NCBI GenBank assembly: GCA_017553245.1
Contig: JAFZMT010000228.1
Span: forward strand, 1-8,097
Direction: 5' to 3'
From: Methanomicrobium sp.
GTDB lineage: Archaea > Halobacteriota > Methanomicrobia > Methanomicrobiales > Methanomicrobiaceae
DNA: 8,097 nt
Under the pieces are notes generated by a model. That model saw only the letters and a program-made list of their open reading frames with translations, did not search any database and was not told the DNA's origin. Of this stretch, positions 1-5,736 are shown piece after piece. Made by a program: the position numbers and the translations under genes. The stretch's first letter is position 1. Each line of letters opens with the position of its first letter.

Positions 1-465
1 GATTGCCGTTATCGCGATGATTGCGGCAAGGAGGGCGCCCATGAAGACGATTTCGCCGGCGGGGACGAGCAGGATATTGCCGAAGAGGTATCCGTAGAGG
101 TCGGGCGCAAACCCGGGCGTGAGATAGACAAGGAGGATGCCTATTGCCATTCCCGCCGCCCATATTGCGCCGACGAGGGTGTCAAGATGCTGGTGCGCGA
201 TATGCCGCAGTTTGGCGATTATTGCCGCGGTTGCGACACAGAAGAGGGTTGCGCCAAGAATCGGCGAGAAGCCGAGGAAGTAGCCCAGACCGACGCCGCC
301 GAACGCGGCATGCGATATGCCCCCCGTAAGCGAGACCATTCTTTTTATCACAACGAAACTGCCTATGATGCCGCATGCCGTGCTTGCCAGAATGCCTGCC
401 AGAAGGGCGTTTCTGAAGAACTCGTATCCGAGAGCGTTTGCGAGTTCGGCGATAGCGTCGATCAC
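1..465 (-). CDS. znuB: Zinc/manganese-type ABC transporter permease (ABC-3 family), C-terminus cut off
   Basis: Membrane subunit of a metal-uptake ABC importer, the channel through which metal delivered by ZnuA crosses the cytoplasmic membrane using ATP hydrolysed by ZnuC. The first 155 residues are present; the rest lies beyond base 1. Visible hydrophobic segments are at about residues 18-40, 55-84, 97-116 and 137-155. The N-terminal pattern (FFRNALLAGILAS near 16-28, then VVIKRMVSLTGGISHAAFGG near 38-57) is characteristic of the ZnuB/MntB/TroC family. The start is a GTG whose first bases form GTGA with the stop of znuC, a 4-base overlap typical of translational coupling, and GGAGG lies 7 bases upstream. 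Family members are about 270 residues, so roughly 40% is missing. The substrate is inferred from ZnuA; iron or manganese cannot be excluded from the permease alone. Confidence 0.9.
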   Translation of the reverse strand, partial: MIDAIAELANALGYEFFRNALLAGILASTACGIIGSFVVIKRMVSLTGGISHAAFGGVGLGYFLGFSPILGATLFCVATAAIIAKLRHIAHQHLDTLVGAIWAAGMAIGILLVYLTPGFAPDLYGYLFGNILLVPAGEIVFMGALLAAIIAITAI

Positions 466-1379
466 GGTCTGCCTCCGTTGTTGCCGCCGCCGTGCCCGCA
501 TCCGCAATGCACTTTGTCGCCGTCTGCGGAGTCTGCCGCATCCCCTTCAGGCGCGGAATGGTCGTGCAATACCCTGTGCGCAAGTCCGTGCGCGATAAGG
601 TCGACGGGGCATTTGTACGTGTTCCGTATCATGTCGCCCGTAATCTCTGCCGTGTAGTGCGTAAACATCTTTACGTTTAAGCACGCGATTACGTCCACGC
701 CGGATGATATGACGCCGATGTCGTGCGTGACCATGATGACGGTCATCTTCTTGTGAAGTTCGACAAGGATGTCGTGAAACTTCTCTTCGGTCGGCGAATC
801 GACATATACGGTCGGTTCATCGAGTAGGAGGACTTTGGGATTACCGACTATCGCACGCGCTATTATTGCCCGCTGCTGTTCGCCGCCGGAGAGATCGTTG
901 AGTGTCCTGTCGGCAAGGTGAAGTATGCCCAGCGTCTTCATTGCCTCTTCCGCGGATTTGCGGTCTTCATCCGAGTATTTTCTGCGGATTCCTTTTATAT
1001 GCCCGAGTCTGCCGGTGAGGACCATGTCGCGGACGCTTATCGGATAGCTGAAATCGAAGGTATGGAACTGCGGGACATATCCGAGCAGGTAGCGGTTTAC
1101 AGCCGGCGCTTCGCCGTATATCTTCACGCTTCCCGAGTCGGGCTTTATGAGTCCGAGAATGGATTTGAGAAAGGTGGTTTTGCCGCCGCCGTTGGGTCCG
1201 ATGATTGCGTAGGACTGCCCCTCTTCTATATTGAGGGAAACGCTGTCCAGAACGGTCTGACCTTCACGTTTTACCGTCAGATTTTTTATCTCGATTGCAG
1301 GGACGGATGTGCCGTTGTTCTTGTTCAGCGTGTTTTCTGCGGCGGCGTTGTTTTCTGTCCCTGATAATTCCTGCGGCAT
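462..1379 (-). CDS. znuC: Zinc/manganese-type ABC transporter ATP-binding protein
   Basis: Cytoplasmic ATPase that powers the ZnuABC-type importer. All ABC motifs are intact in the 305-residue product: Walker A GPNGGGKTT at 61-69, Q-loop Q104 in YVPQ, signature LSGGE at 163-167, Walker B VLLLDEP at 183-189 and switch His219 in THD. The hydrophilic first 27 residues and the tail make it longer than the usual 250 or so. From 257 the tail carries CPVDLIAHGLAHRVLHDH, which resembles tails I know from archaeal members of this family, followed by a short HCGCGHGGG cluster at 291-299 that could bind metal. It is preceded by znuA across a 138-base gap and overlaps znuB by 4 bases. The ATG at 1379 is preceded by a weak GGGGAA about 8 bases upstream, so a start nearer residue 28 is not fully excluded. 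Confidence 0.93.
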   Translation of the reverse strand: MPQELSGTENNAAAENTLNKNNGTSVPAIEIKNLTVKREGQTVLDSVSLNIEEGQSYAIIGPNGGGKTTFLKSILGLIKPDSGSVKIYGEAPAVNRYLLGYVPQFHTFDFSYPISVRDMVLTGRLGHIKGIRRKYSDEDRKSAEEAMKTLGILHLADRTLNDLSGGEQQRAIIARAIVGNPKVLLLDEPTVYVDSPTEEKFHDILVELHKKMTVIMVTHDIGVISSGVDVIACLNVKMFTHYTAEITGDMIRNTYKCPVDLIAHGLAHRVLHDHSAPEGDAADSADGDKVHCGCGHGGGNNGGRP

Positions 1380-1428
1380 TGATTTAGTTCCCCGATTTCC
1401 CGATGATTTTTCGTATTGTTGATTTTCG

Positions 1429-1457
1429 GATTGTGTGTTATACGATTGTGTGTTATA
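1429..1457. repeat. Two direct copies of a 14-base sequence between znuA and znuC
   Basis: GATTGTGTGTTATA occurs at 1429-1442 and again at 1444-1457, a 15-base period with one base between copies. On the coding (minus) strand this reads as two TATAACACACAATC blocks. They sit in the 138-base gap between znuA and znuC. They could be paired protein-binding sites or a slippage duplication; TATAA in each copy could also serve as an internal promoter element for znuC. No function is demonstrated. Confidence 0.75.
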
Positions 1458-1517
1458 ATGTTGTTGTGCCGTATATTCTCAGTTTTGGTTTCAGTATCGT
1501 TTTCAGTTCAGAGTATT

Positions 1518-2513
1518 TCAGTTTTGTATCGATGCCGTTTTGAAAGCATCGGCAACCGATCTCATATTCTCTATATAGTTCTCGGAGAGCGGGTCAATGA
1601 GGACTACGCTGCCGCCGATTGCATCCGAAATCGTGTATGCGCTCTTTGTGCTGTATTCCGGCGATGCAAATATAATCTTGATTCCCCTCGCTTTTGCGGT
1701 GTCGATGAGTGCGGCAAGATCCGAGGGCGACGGCTCTTTTCCGTTGTTCTCGACGGAGATGCAGTTCAATCCGTAATCGCGGACAAAGTAAGACCATGCG
1801 GGGTGATAGGTCATTACGGTAACGTCCTTCATGTCGGAGTATGACTCTCTGATTTCGCCGTCGAGAGCGTCCAGCTTTGCGATGTATTCATTGCGGTTGG
1901 CTTTGAAGTAATCCGCATTTTCGGGGCTTTCCTTGCAGAGTGCGTCGCAGATGTTGCCTGCCATAATCTTTGCATTTTCGATTGACAGCCAGACGTGCGG
2001 GTCGCCGCCCGAGACATGGGTTCCGTCCTCTTCGGTGTAGCCGTCGATGAAGGTGATGCCTTCGGATGCGTTTACAACCGGCATCTTCGGATTGACGCCC
2101 TTAATCTTGTCCATCCATGCGAGTTCAAACTCGATTCCAGAGCCCATGGATACGAAAAGGTCGGTGTCGGCGATACTGCGCAACTGTCCCGATGTCAGTT
2201 CATAGGTATGCGGGCTGAAGCCCGGCGGCACCAGAATCGAGACTTTCACTTTGTCCTTGCCTACGGATTCGATTATCTCTTTCTGCGGCAGGATTGAAGC
2301 CGCAACCGTTATCCGCTCATCCGCGACTGCGGGATTTGCAGGATTCGCAGGATTTGCCGTATTTGCCGTATTTGTGTTATCCTGAGTCTGAGCGGGAGTC
2401 TGTGCCTGCGTCTGTCCGCTTCCGTTCGCATTCCCCGTGCATCCCGCAAAGAGGATGCCGAAAGCGAGGCAGACGATGAGCAATGCCGTTAATTTCGTAA
2501 TTTCTGTTTTCAT
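1518..2513 (-). CDS. znuA: Metal-binding lipoprotein of a zinc-type ABC transporter (cluster A-I)
   Basis: Extracellular receptor that captures metal and hands it to ZnuB. The 331-residue product starts with a hydrophobic signal peptide ending in the lipobox LFAGC (Cys25), so it is probably lipid-anchored outside the membrane. A Gln/Thr/Asn/Ala/Pro-rich linker runs from about 28 to 63, with five N-(T/P)-A triplets at 48-62. The binding domain shows likely ligands His102 (PHTYE), His173 (DPHVW), His237 (TYHPAWSYF) and Asp307 (DPLSENY). In characterised relatives, His at the third position marks zinc receptors and Glu marks manganese ones, so zinc is favoured. The short acidic loop EEDGTHVSGG at 161-170 sits where bacterial ZnuA has its His-rich loop, but holds only one His. 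The gene is first in the operon; GGAG of GGAGATC ends 15 bases before the ATG. Confidence 0.93.
   Translation of the reverse strand: MKTEITKLTALLIVCLAFGILFAGCTGNANGSGQTQAQTPAQTQDNTNTANTANPANPANPAVADERITVAASILPQKEIIESVGKDKVKVSILVPPGFSPHTYELTSGQLRSIADTDLFVSMGSGIEFELAWMDKIKGVNPKMPVVNASEGITFIDGYTEEDGTHVSGGDPHVWLSIENAKIMAGNICDALCKESPENADYFKANRNEYIAKLDALDGEIRESYSDMKDVTVMTYHPAWSYFVRDYGLNCISVENNGKEPSPSDLAALIDTAKARGIKIIFASPEYSTKSAYTISDAIGGSVVLIDPLSENYIENMRSVADAFKTASIQN
2328..2372 (-). repeat. znuA: Nine-base coding repeat in the ZnuA linker
   Basis: Five in-frame copies of a 9-base unit (AATACGGCA or AATCCTGCA type) encode Asn-Thr-Ala or Asn-Pro-Ala at residues 48-62, just after the lipidated Cys25 and the Gln-rich stretch. 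It forms a flexible spacer holding the metal-binding domain off the membrane. The near-identity of copies suggests slippage-driven length variation between strains. Confidence 0.85.
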
Positions 2514-2613
2514 ATTGTCGTATTTGATCTCCGTTTTAATTGTCGGTCTGTTCCGATGTGGTAAAATTCATCATCCGCAAAATGTTTAAGGGTTTTGGTG
2601 GTATGCGTTGCCG

Positions 2614-2621
2614 AAATATTT
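2614..2621 (-). promoter_or_regulatory. Possible TATA box for the znuACB operon
   Basis: AAATATTT, with CCTA immediately upstream on the minus strand, is the most TATA-like element in the 247-base gap upstream of znuA. Transcription would start near 2590, giving a leader of roughly 75 bases containing the ribosome binding site. Other AT-rich stretches exist, so this is weak. Confidence 0.3.
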
Positions 2622-2681
2622 TAGGAAAATGATATGGATTCCTCAAAAAACAGAAACGTACGGGTTAACGGGGAATGAGAA

Positions 2682-2694
2682 ATAATCAAATTAT
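2682..2694. promoter_or_regulatory. Small AT-rich palindrome upstream of znuA
   Basis: ATAAT and ATTAT flank CAA to form a 13-base palindrome about 170 bases upstream of znuA. It could be an operator for a metal-responsive repressor, but it is distant from the likely promoter and short palindromes occur by chance in AT-rich DNA. Confidence 0.15.
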
Positions 2695-2708
2695 CGGACT
2701 TCAGGGTA

Positions 2709-2748
2709 ATCAGAAGATCAGAAGATGAGAAAATCAGAAAATCGAAAA
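2709..2748. repeat. Eight-base purine-rich tandem array behind tRNA-His
   Basis: Five 8-base units follow without gaps: ATCAGAAG, ATCAGAAG, ATGAGAAA, ATCAGAAA, ATCGAAAA. The array runs into the A-run at 2745-2754, which on the minus strand is the tRNA terminator. It lies between the tRNA-His gene and the znu operon. It looks like a degenerated slippage array; no function is evident. Confidence 0.75.
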
Positions 2749-2754
2749 AAAAAA
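2745..2754 (-). terminator. Oligo-T terminator of tRNA-His
   Basis: Ten consecutive T on the minus strand begin 6 bases after the tRNA 3' end, preceded by TCTTTG. Archaeal RNA polymerase commonly terminates at such T-runs without a hairpin, so this ends the tRNA transcript before the znu operon. Confidence 0.75.
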
Positions 2755-2760
2755 CAAAGA

Positions 2761-2833
2761 GGCCAGGGCCGAGATTTGAACCCGAGTCCAGGGAGCCACA
2801 ATCCCTGAGGATATCCAACTACCCCACCCCGGC
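2761..2833 (-). tRNA. tRNA-His (anticodon GTG)
   Basis: The 73-base cloverleaf has a perfect 7-pair acceptor stem, GCCGGGG with CCCTGGC (one G-U pair). The D arm contains GGGT/ATCC, and the anticodon stem AGGGA/TCCCT closes the loop TTGTGGC, which places GTG at 34-36 after U33. The T arm is TCGGG/CTCGG around TTCAAAT. The discriminator base is C73, as in other tRNA-His. No CCA is encoded, which is usual in archaea. The base preceding position 1 is T rather than G, so the G-1 identity element of histidyl-tRNA synthetase is not encoded. There is no intron. The gene is transcribed away from infB and ends in a T-run. Confidence 0.95.
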
Positions 2834-2849
2834 AAGGGTTTGTATTGCG

Positions 2850-2859
2850 CTATTTAGTT
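2850..2859 (-). promoter_or_regulatory. Probable TATA box of tRNA-His
   Basis: On the minus strand AACTAAATAG lies about 17-26 bases upstream of the mature tRNA 5' end, the spacing expected for a TATA/BRE element of an archaeal tRNA gene starting just before the mature end. The match to the consensus is partial. Confidence 0.4.
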
Positions 2860-3110
2860 TGACGGCGCATGGTAATTAATGTATTCATTTTGTATCCGCC
2901 ATGCATTACCCCATGAAAAGTCGGCATATACGTTATATCACAGTCGTGAGATCATAGGATTATTAATATTCTTATATGCACCAATAATATCAGACAAAAC
3001 TGTACAGCCTGCATTCCGTGCCGGATGTATGCGGCATCGATATATTCGTATCCCGCGATCTCGTATAATGTAATTTCCGGCAATTTTGGGGCAAACGGGC
3101 TGATGCGGCG

Positions 3111-3120
3111 GATATATTTC
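3111..3120 (+). promoter_or_regulatory. infB: Probable TATA box for infB
   Basis: GATATATTTC, embedded in GC-rich flanks (GCGGCG upstream, GGAG downstream), is the best TATA-like element close to infB. A start about 25 bases downstream would give a leader of roughly 80 bases containing the stem-loop at 3152-3172 and the ribosome binding site. Confidence 0.45.
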
Positions 3121-3151
3121 GGAGATTCAAAGCCGTTGCGGTATAGGGTAT

Positions 3152-3172
3152 GAACGGAGTTTACGTCCGTTC
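3152..3172 (+). promoter_or_regulatory. infB: Stem-loop in the infB leader
   Basis: GAACGGA and TCCGTTC form a perfect 7-pair stem with the 7-base loop GTTTACG, 46 bases before the infB start. It lies inside the predicted leader, upstream of the ribosome binding site, so it could affect transcript stability or translation. It is not followed by a T-run, so it is not an obvious terminator. Confidence 0.5.
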
Positions 3173-3203
3173 TTTCGTGAAAATACAAATGTAAGGCAAA
3201 TAT

Positions 3204-3210
3204 AAGGAGG
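3204..3210 (+). promoter_or_regulatory. infB: Strong ribosome binding site of infB
   Basis: AAGGAGG ends 8 bases before the ATG at 3219, a near-complete match to the 3' end of 16S rRNA. It fixes the start of aIF5B at MAKKKGKG. Confidence 0.9.
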
Positions 3211-3218
3211 ATATCGAA

Positions 3219-5030
3219 ATGGCGAAAAAGAAGGGAAAGGGAAACGGTGCGGATTCCGGTGCTGATTCGATACGAACGCCTATTGTATGTGTTCTCGGTC
3301 ATGTCGATCACGGCAAGACCTCGCTTCTCGACAAGATTCGCGGCTCATCCGTGGTAAAATCCGAGGCGGGCGCAATCACGCAGCACATCGGCGCAACCAT
3401 AGTGCCGCTGGAAGCGATTCAGGAGATGAGCGGGACAAAAGGCGTGGTTAACTTCGACGTTCCGGGACTTCTGTTCATAGATACGCCCGGTCATCACGCT
3501 TTCACCACCCTTCGAACGAGGGGCGGTGCGCTTGCGGATATGGCAATCCTCGTCGTCGACCTTAACGAAGGTTTTCAGCCGCAGACAATCGAGGCACTGC
3601 ACATACTGAGGAATTGCAGGACGCCGTTCGTGGTCGCGGCTACGAAGATGGACAGAATCCCCGGCTGGAGAACAACGCCGAATGCGCCGTTCAAGAAGTG
3701 TTATGCGGCGCAGAACGAGCGTGTAATCTCGATGCTCGAGACAAAGGTCTATGAGCTGGTCGGCAAACTCTCGGAGGAGGGTTTCAACTGCGAGAGATAC
3801 GACAGAGTCACGGATTTCAGCAAGACCGTCGCAATTGTGCCGGTAAGCGGCATCACGGGCGAAGGCATCCCCGATCTCCTCATGGTCATGGTCGGACTTG
3901 CGCAGAGATACATGACCGAAAACCTCAAACTCACGGTCGACGGTCCCGGAGTGGGCACGGTTCTGGAGGTCAAGGAGGAGCGCGGTCTGGGAACAACCCT
4001 CGATGTCATCCTCTACGACGGCACCCTCAAGGTCGGCGATGAGATTATGGTCGGCTCAAATCAGGGCGTAGTCTCCACAAAGGTGCGCTCTCTCTTAAAA
4101 CCGCGTCCCATGCAGGAGATTCTCACTGAAGATCGCTTTGAGCGCGTCAAGTCGGCATCGGCGGCATGCGGTATCAAGGTTGCCGCGCCGAATCTCGACA
4201 GGGTTGTTGCGGGATCGCCAATCATGGTTGTCAGCGGCAACCGCGACGAACTCGAAGAGAGCATTCTCAAGGAGATGCAGACCGTCGCCGTTAAACTCTC
4301 CGAAGAGGGTATTTTCATAAAAGCGGATACAATCGGCGCTCTGGAAGCGCTCTCAAAGGAGCTGGAACAGCACGAGATTCCGATTATGCGTGCCGAAGTG
4401 GATCCGATCACGAGGCATGACATTGTGGAGATTGCGACTCTGAAGAATCCGCTCATGTCGGTTCTGCTGGCTTTCAATACCACGCGCCTTCCCGACGCCA
4501 ACGACGTTTTAATGGAGAAGAACATGGATAATGTCATGATCTTCGAATCCGACGTCATTTACCACCTTATCGACGATTATCTGGAGTGGGAGGAGAAGAC
4601 GCGCCGCGAGATCGAGAAGGAGAGTTTCGAGAAGCTCATAATGCCGGCAAAGATTACCCTTATGCCGGACTGCGTCTTCCATCAGAGCAATCCGGCGGTT
4701 GTGGGCGTGCGCATTCTCGGCGGCAAGCTCCAGACGGGCACGAATCTGATTCACCCCGACGGCAGAAAAGTCGGGCACGTGAAGCAGATCAAGAAGGGCG
4801 CGGACAGTATTTCCGAGGCGGCGGAAGGTCTGGAGGTCTCAATCTCGATAGAGGGACCGACGGTAGGGCGTCAGGTCAATGTCGGCGATACCCTCTATGT
4901 CGATGTTCCCGAGCATCATGTGAAAGTCCTCGAAACCGAGATGTTTTCGCATCTTAGCGACAATATCAAGCTGGTTTTGGATGAGTTCACCCAGATCAAA
5001 AGGAAAGACTCACCCTTCTGGGGAAAGTAG
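3219..5030 (+). CDS. infB: Archaeal translation initiation factor aIF5B (IF2-like GTPase)
   Basis: Cytosolic GTPase that promotes joining of the ribosomal subunits at initiation, the archaeal relative of bacterial IF2 and eukaryotic eIF5B. At 603 residues it is the normal archaeal length, lacking the long N-terminal extensions of eIF5B and having only a short Lys/Gly-rich tail. The G domain (about 20-228) has G1 GHVDHGKT at 27-34, a switch region around GAITQHIGAT at 51-60, G3 DTPGH at 88-92, G4 TKMD at 142-145 and G5 SG at 210-211. Domain II follows from about 240, domain III near 345-465, and domain IV from about 475 to the conserved end IKRKDSPFWGK. G4 reads TKMD rather than NKxD, a tolerated variant in GTPases. 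There is no intein, as the sequence is continuous. rps6e follows on the same strand after 59 bases. Confidence 0.97.
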   Translation: MAKKKGKGNGADSGADSIRTPIVCVLGHVDHGKTSLLDKIRGSSVVKSEAGAITQHIGATIVPLEAIQEMSGTKGVVNFDVPGLLFIDTPGHHAFTTLRTRGGALADMAILVVDLNEGFQPQTIEALHILRNCRTPFVVAATKMDRIPGWRTTPNAPFKKCYAAQNERVISMLETKVYELVGKLSEEGFNCERYDRVTDFSKTVAIVPVSGITGEGIPDLLMVMVGLAQRYMTENLKLTVDGPGVGTVLEVKEERGLGTTLDVILYDGTLKVGDEIMVGSNQGVVSTKVRSLLKPRPMQEILTEDRFERVKSASAACGIKVAAPNLDRVVAGSPIMVVSGNRDELEESILKEMQTVAVKLSEEGIFIKADTIGALEALSKELEQHEIPIMRAEVDPITRHDIVEIATLKNPLMSVLLAFNTTRLPDANDVLMEKNMDNVMIFESDVIYHLIDDYLEWEEKTRREIEKESFEKLIMPAKITLMPDCVFHQSNPAVVGVRILGGKLQTGTNLIHPDGRKVGHVKQIKKGADSISEAAEGLEVSISIEGPTVGRQVNVGDTLYVDVPEHHVKVLETEMFSHLSDNIKLVLDEFTQIKRKDSPFWGK

Positions 5031-5032
5031 TC

Positions 5033-5037
5033 TTTTT
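5033..5037 (+). terminator. Weak T-run after infB
   Basis: Five T directly after the infB stop, followed by ATTG, could cause partial termination. The infB and rps6e genes may therefore be partly separate transcripts. Confidence 0.3.
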
Positions 5038-5054
5038 ATTGTTCTAATTCAAAT

Positions 5055-5061
5055 GTATAAA
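5055..5061 (+). promoter_or_regulatory. rps6e: Possible own promoter of rps6e
   Basis: GTATAAA ends 28 bases before the rps6e ATG. If used, transcription would start near 5083-5088 and give a nearly leaderless message. GGAG at 5075-5078, 11 bases before the ATG, would then only serve transcripts reading through from infB. The two signals together suggest dual expression, but this is not shown. Confidence 0.35.
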
Positions 5062-5089
5062 GACACTGAATATTGGAGTTCTAAATCAG

Positions 5090-5491
5090 ATGGCAGATTT
5101 AAAGTTAGTCCTTTCTGACCCAAAGACAGGAAAGGCATACAACATTGAAGCAACCGGCGGTATGGCGGGTGCACTTATCGGAAAGAAGATCGGACAGGAG
5201 ATCAGCGGCGACGCATTCGGATTTGCGGGATACACAATCGAGCTTACGGGCGCAACCGACCGCACGGGCATTCCGGCAAGAGAAGACCTTCCGGGCGCGG
5301 GCAGAAGGAAGATCCTTCTCTCGGAGAGCACCGGATTCCACCCGAAATACCCGGGACAGCGCTGCAGAAAGGCAATCCGCTGTGCGGAGATTACACCCGA
5401 GTTCGTTCAGGTTAATGCAAAGGTTGTCGGCTACGGCGCAAAGTCACTCGAAGAGTACTTTGCACCCGCAGAGACTCCCGCGGCAGAATAA
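5090..5491 (+). CDS. rps6e: Small-subunit ribosomal protein S6e (eS6)
   Basis: Structural protein of the archaeal 30S subunit. The 133-residue product matches archaeal S6e in length and core pattern: LVLSDPKTGKAY at 6-17, GALIGKKIGQEI at 27-38, and GATDRTGIPAREDLPGAGRRKILLS around 54-78, which is the family's most conserved stretch. It ends in a short Ala/Pro/Glu tail. The segment RCRKAIRC at 91-98 has two Cys where relatives usually show RRRKxVRG, a small oddity. The eukaryotic C-terminal phosphorylation tail is absent, as expected in archaea. It follows infB on the same strand, an association of translation genes seen in other archaea. Confidence 0.95.
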   Translation: MADLKLVLSDPKTGKAYNIEATGGMAGALIGKKIGQEISGDAFGFAGYTIELTGATDRTGIPAREDLPGAGRRKILLSESTGFHPKYPGQRCRKAIRCAEITPEFVQVNAKVVGYGAKSLEEYFAPAETPAAE

Positions 5492-5528
5492 ATCGGATAT
5501 GATACTCCGTCAAGGGGTAATCGCAATA

Positions 5529-5571
5529 TTTTTTGATATGCTGTTTTCAGAGGTTTCTGAAAACAAAAAAA
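5529..5571 (+). terminator. T-run and 9-pair stem-loop behind rps6e
   Basis: Six T at 5529-5534 lie 38 bases after the rps6e stop, followed by the perfect stem GTTTTCAGA (5543-5551) with TCTGAAAAC (5556-5564), a GGTT loop, and seven A at 5565-5571. The T-run is a plausible archaeal terminator for rps6e; the A-run gives T7 on the other strand for transcripts coming from the convergent genes. T6 and A7 can also pair to lengthen the stem, so this may be a two-way terminator. Confidence 0.6.
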
Positions 5572-5602
5572 TGCATTCCTCTGTTCTTTAATTGTTTAAA
5601 AA

Positions 5603-5666
5603 TAGAATATTCGGATATTGAATACCCGGCTATTGAATATTCGGCTATCTGTTGAATATTCGGCTG
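5603..5666. repeat. Fifteen-base tandem array (4 copies)
   Basis: Copies of a TTGAATATTCGGCTA-like unit are at 5603-5617, 5618-5632, 5633-5647 and, after a 4-base insertion (TCTG), 5652-5666. Three copies keep the palindrome GAATATTC; the second has GAATACCC. It lies in the gap between convergent genes rps6e and the DUF2240 gene. It may be slippage-derived; regularly spaced palindromes could also bind a protein. Confidence 0.85.
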
Positions 5667-5673
5667 TATTTGG

Positions 5674-5725
5674 TTGTTTTACTCGATTGTTTTACTCGAT
5701 TGTTTTATTTGATTGGTTAATTCGA
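5674..5725. repeat. Thirteen-base tandem array (4 copies)
   Basis: Units TTGTTTTACTCGA (5674-5686 and 5687-5699, identical), TTGTTTTATTTGA (5700-5712) and TTGGTTAATTCGA (5713-5725) run without gaps. The array starts 7 bases after the 15-base array and ends 11 bases before the stop of the DUF2240 gene, so transcripts of that gene read through it. T-rich on the plus strand, it could also help stop rps6e transcripts. Confidence 0.85.
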
Positions 5726-5736
5726 TTCAATCAGTG

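Larger units (their letters stand above)
2834..3218. other. infB: Gene-free divergent region between tRNA-His and infB
   Basis: No credible gene lies in these 385 AT-rich bases; the short reading frames have unconvincing composition. The region holds the tRNA promoter at its left end and, at its right end, a probable TATA box, a stem-loop and the infB ribosome binding site. The middle has an imperfect bulged hairpin around 3007-3035 (GCATTCCG against CGGATGTATGC) and AT-rich stretches near 2962-2990 and 3037-3050 that could be further promoter elements. It is longer than the other intergenic gaps here, so a small non-coding RNA is possible but unsupported. Confidence 0.6.

Noticed and set aside
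918..1364. Plus-strand frame of 148 residues opposite znuC
   Set aside because: Antisense shadow of a gene with all ABC motifs intact; no recognisable domain.
2621..2818. 65-residue reading frame on the minus strand
   Set aside because: It overlaps most of tRNA-His and its terminator, and the Phe/Ser-rich product reflects the T-runs.
2879..3073. Small gene in the tRNA-infB gap
   Set aside because: No ribosome binding site, unconvincing composition, and it contains several promoter-like AT-rich stretches.
3219..5030. Intein or split in aIF5B
   Set aside because: The protein aligns with family landmarks from G1 to the PFWG end with no insertion, and the length is normal.
5145..5591. 148-residue reading frame on the plus strand
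   Set aside because: It overlaps rps6e in another frame, is Arg/Ser-rich as shadow frames are, and runs through the stem-loop behind rps6e.
5603..5725. CRISPR array
   Set aside because: Units are only 13-15 bases, directly adjacent, with no unique spacers of 30 or so bases and no cas genes nearby.
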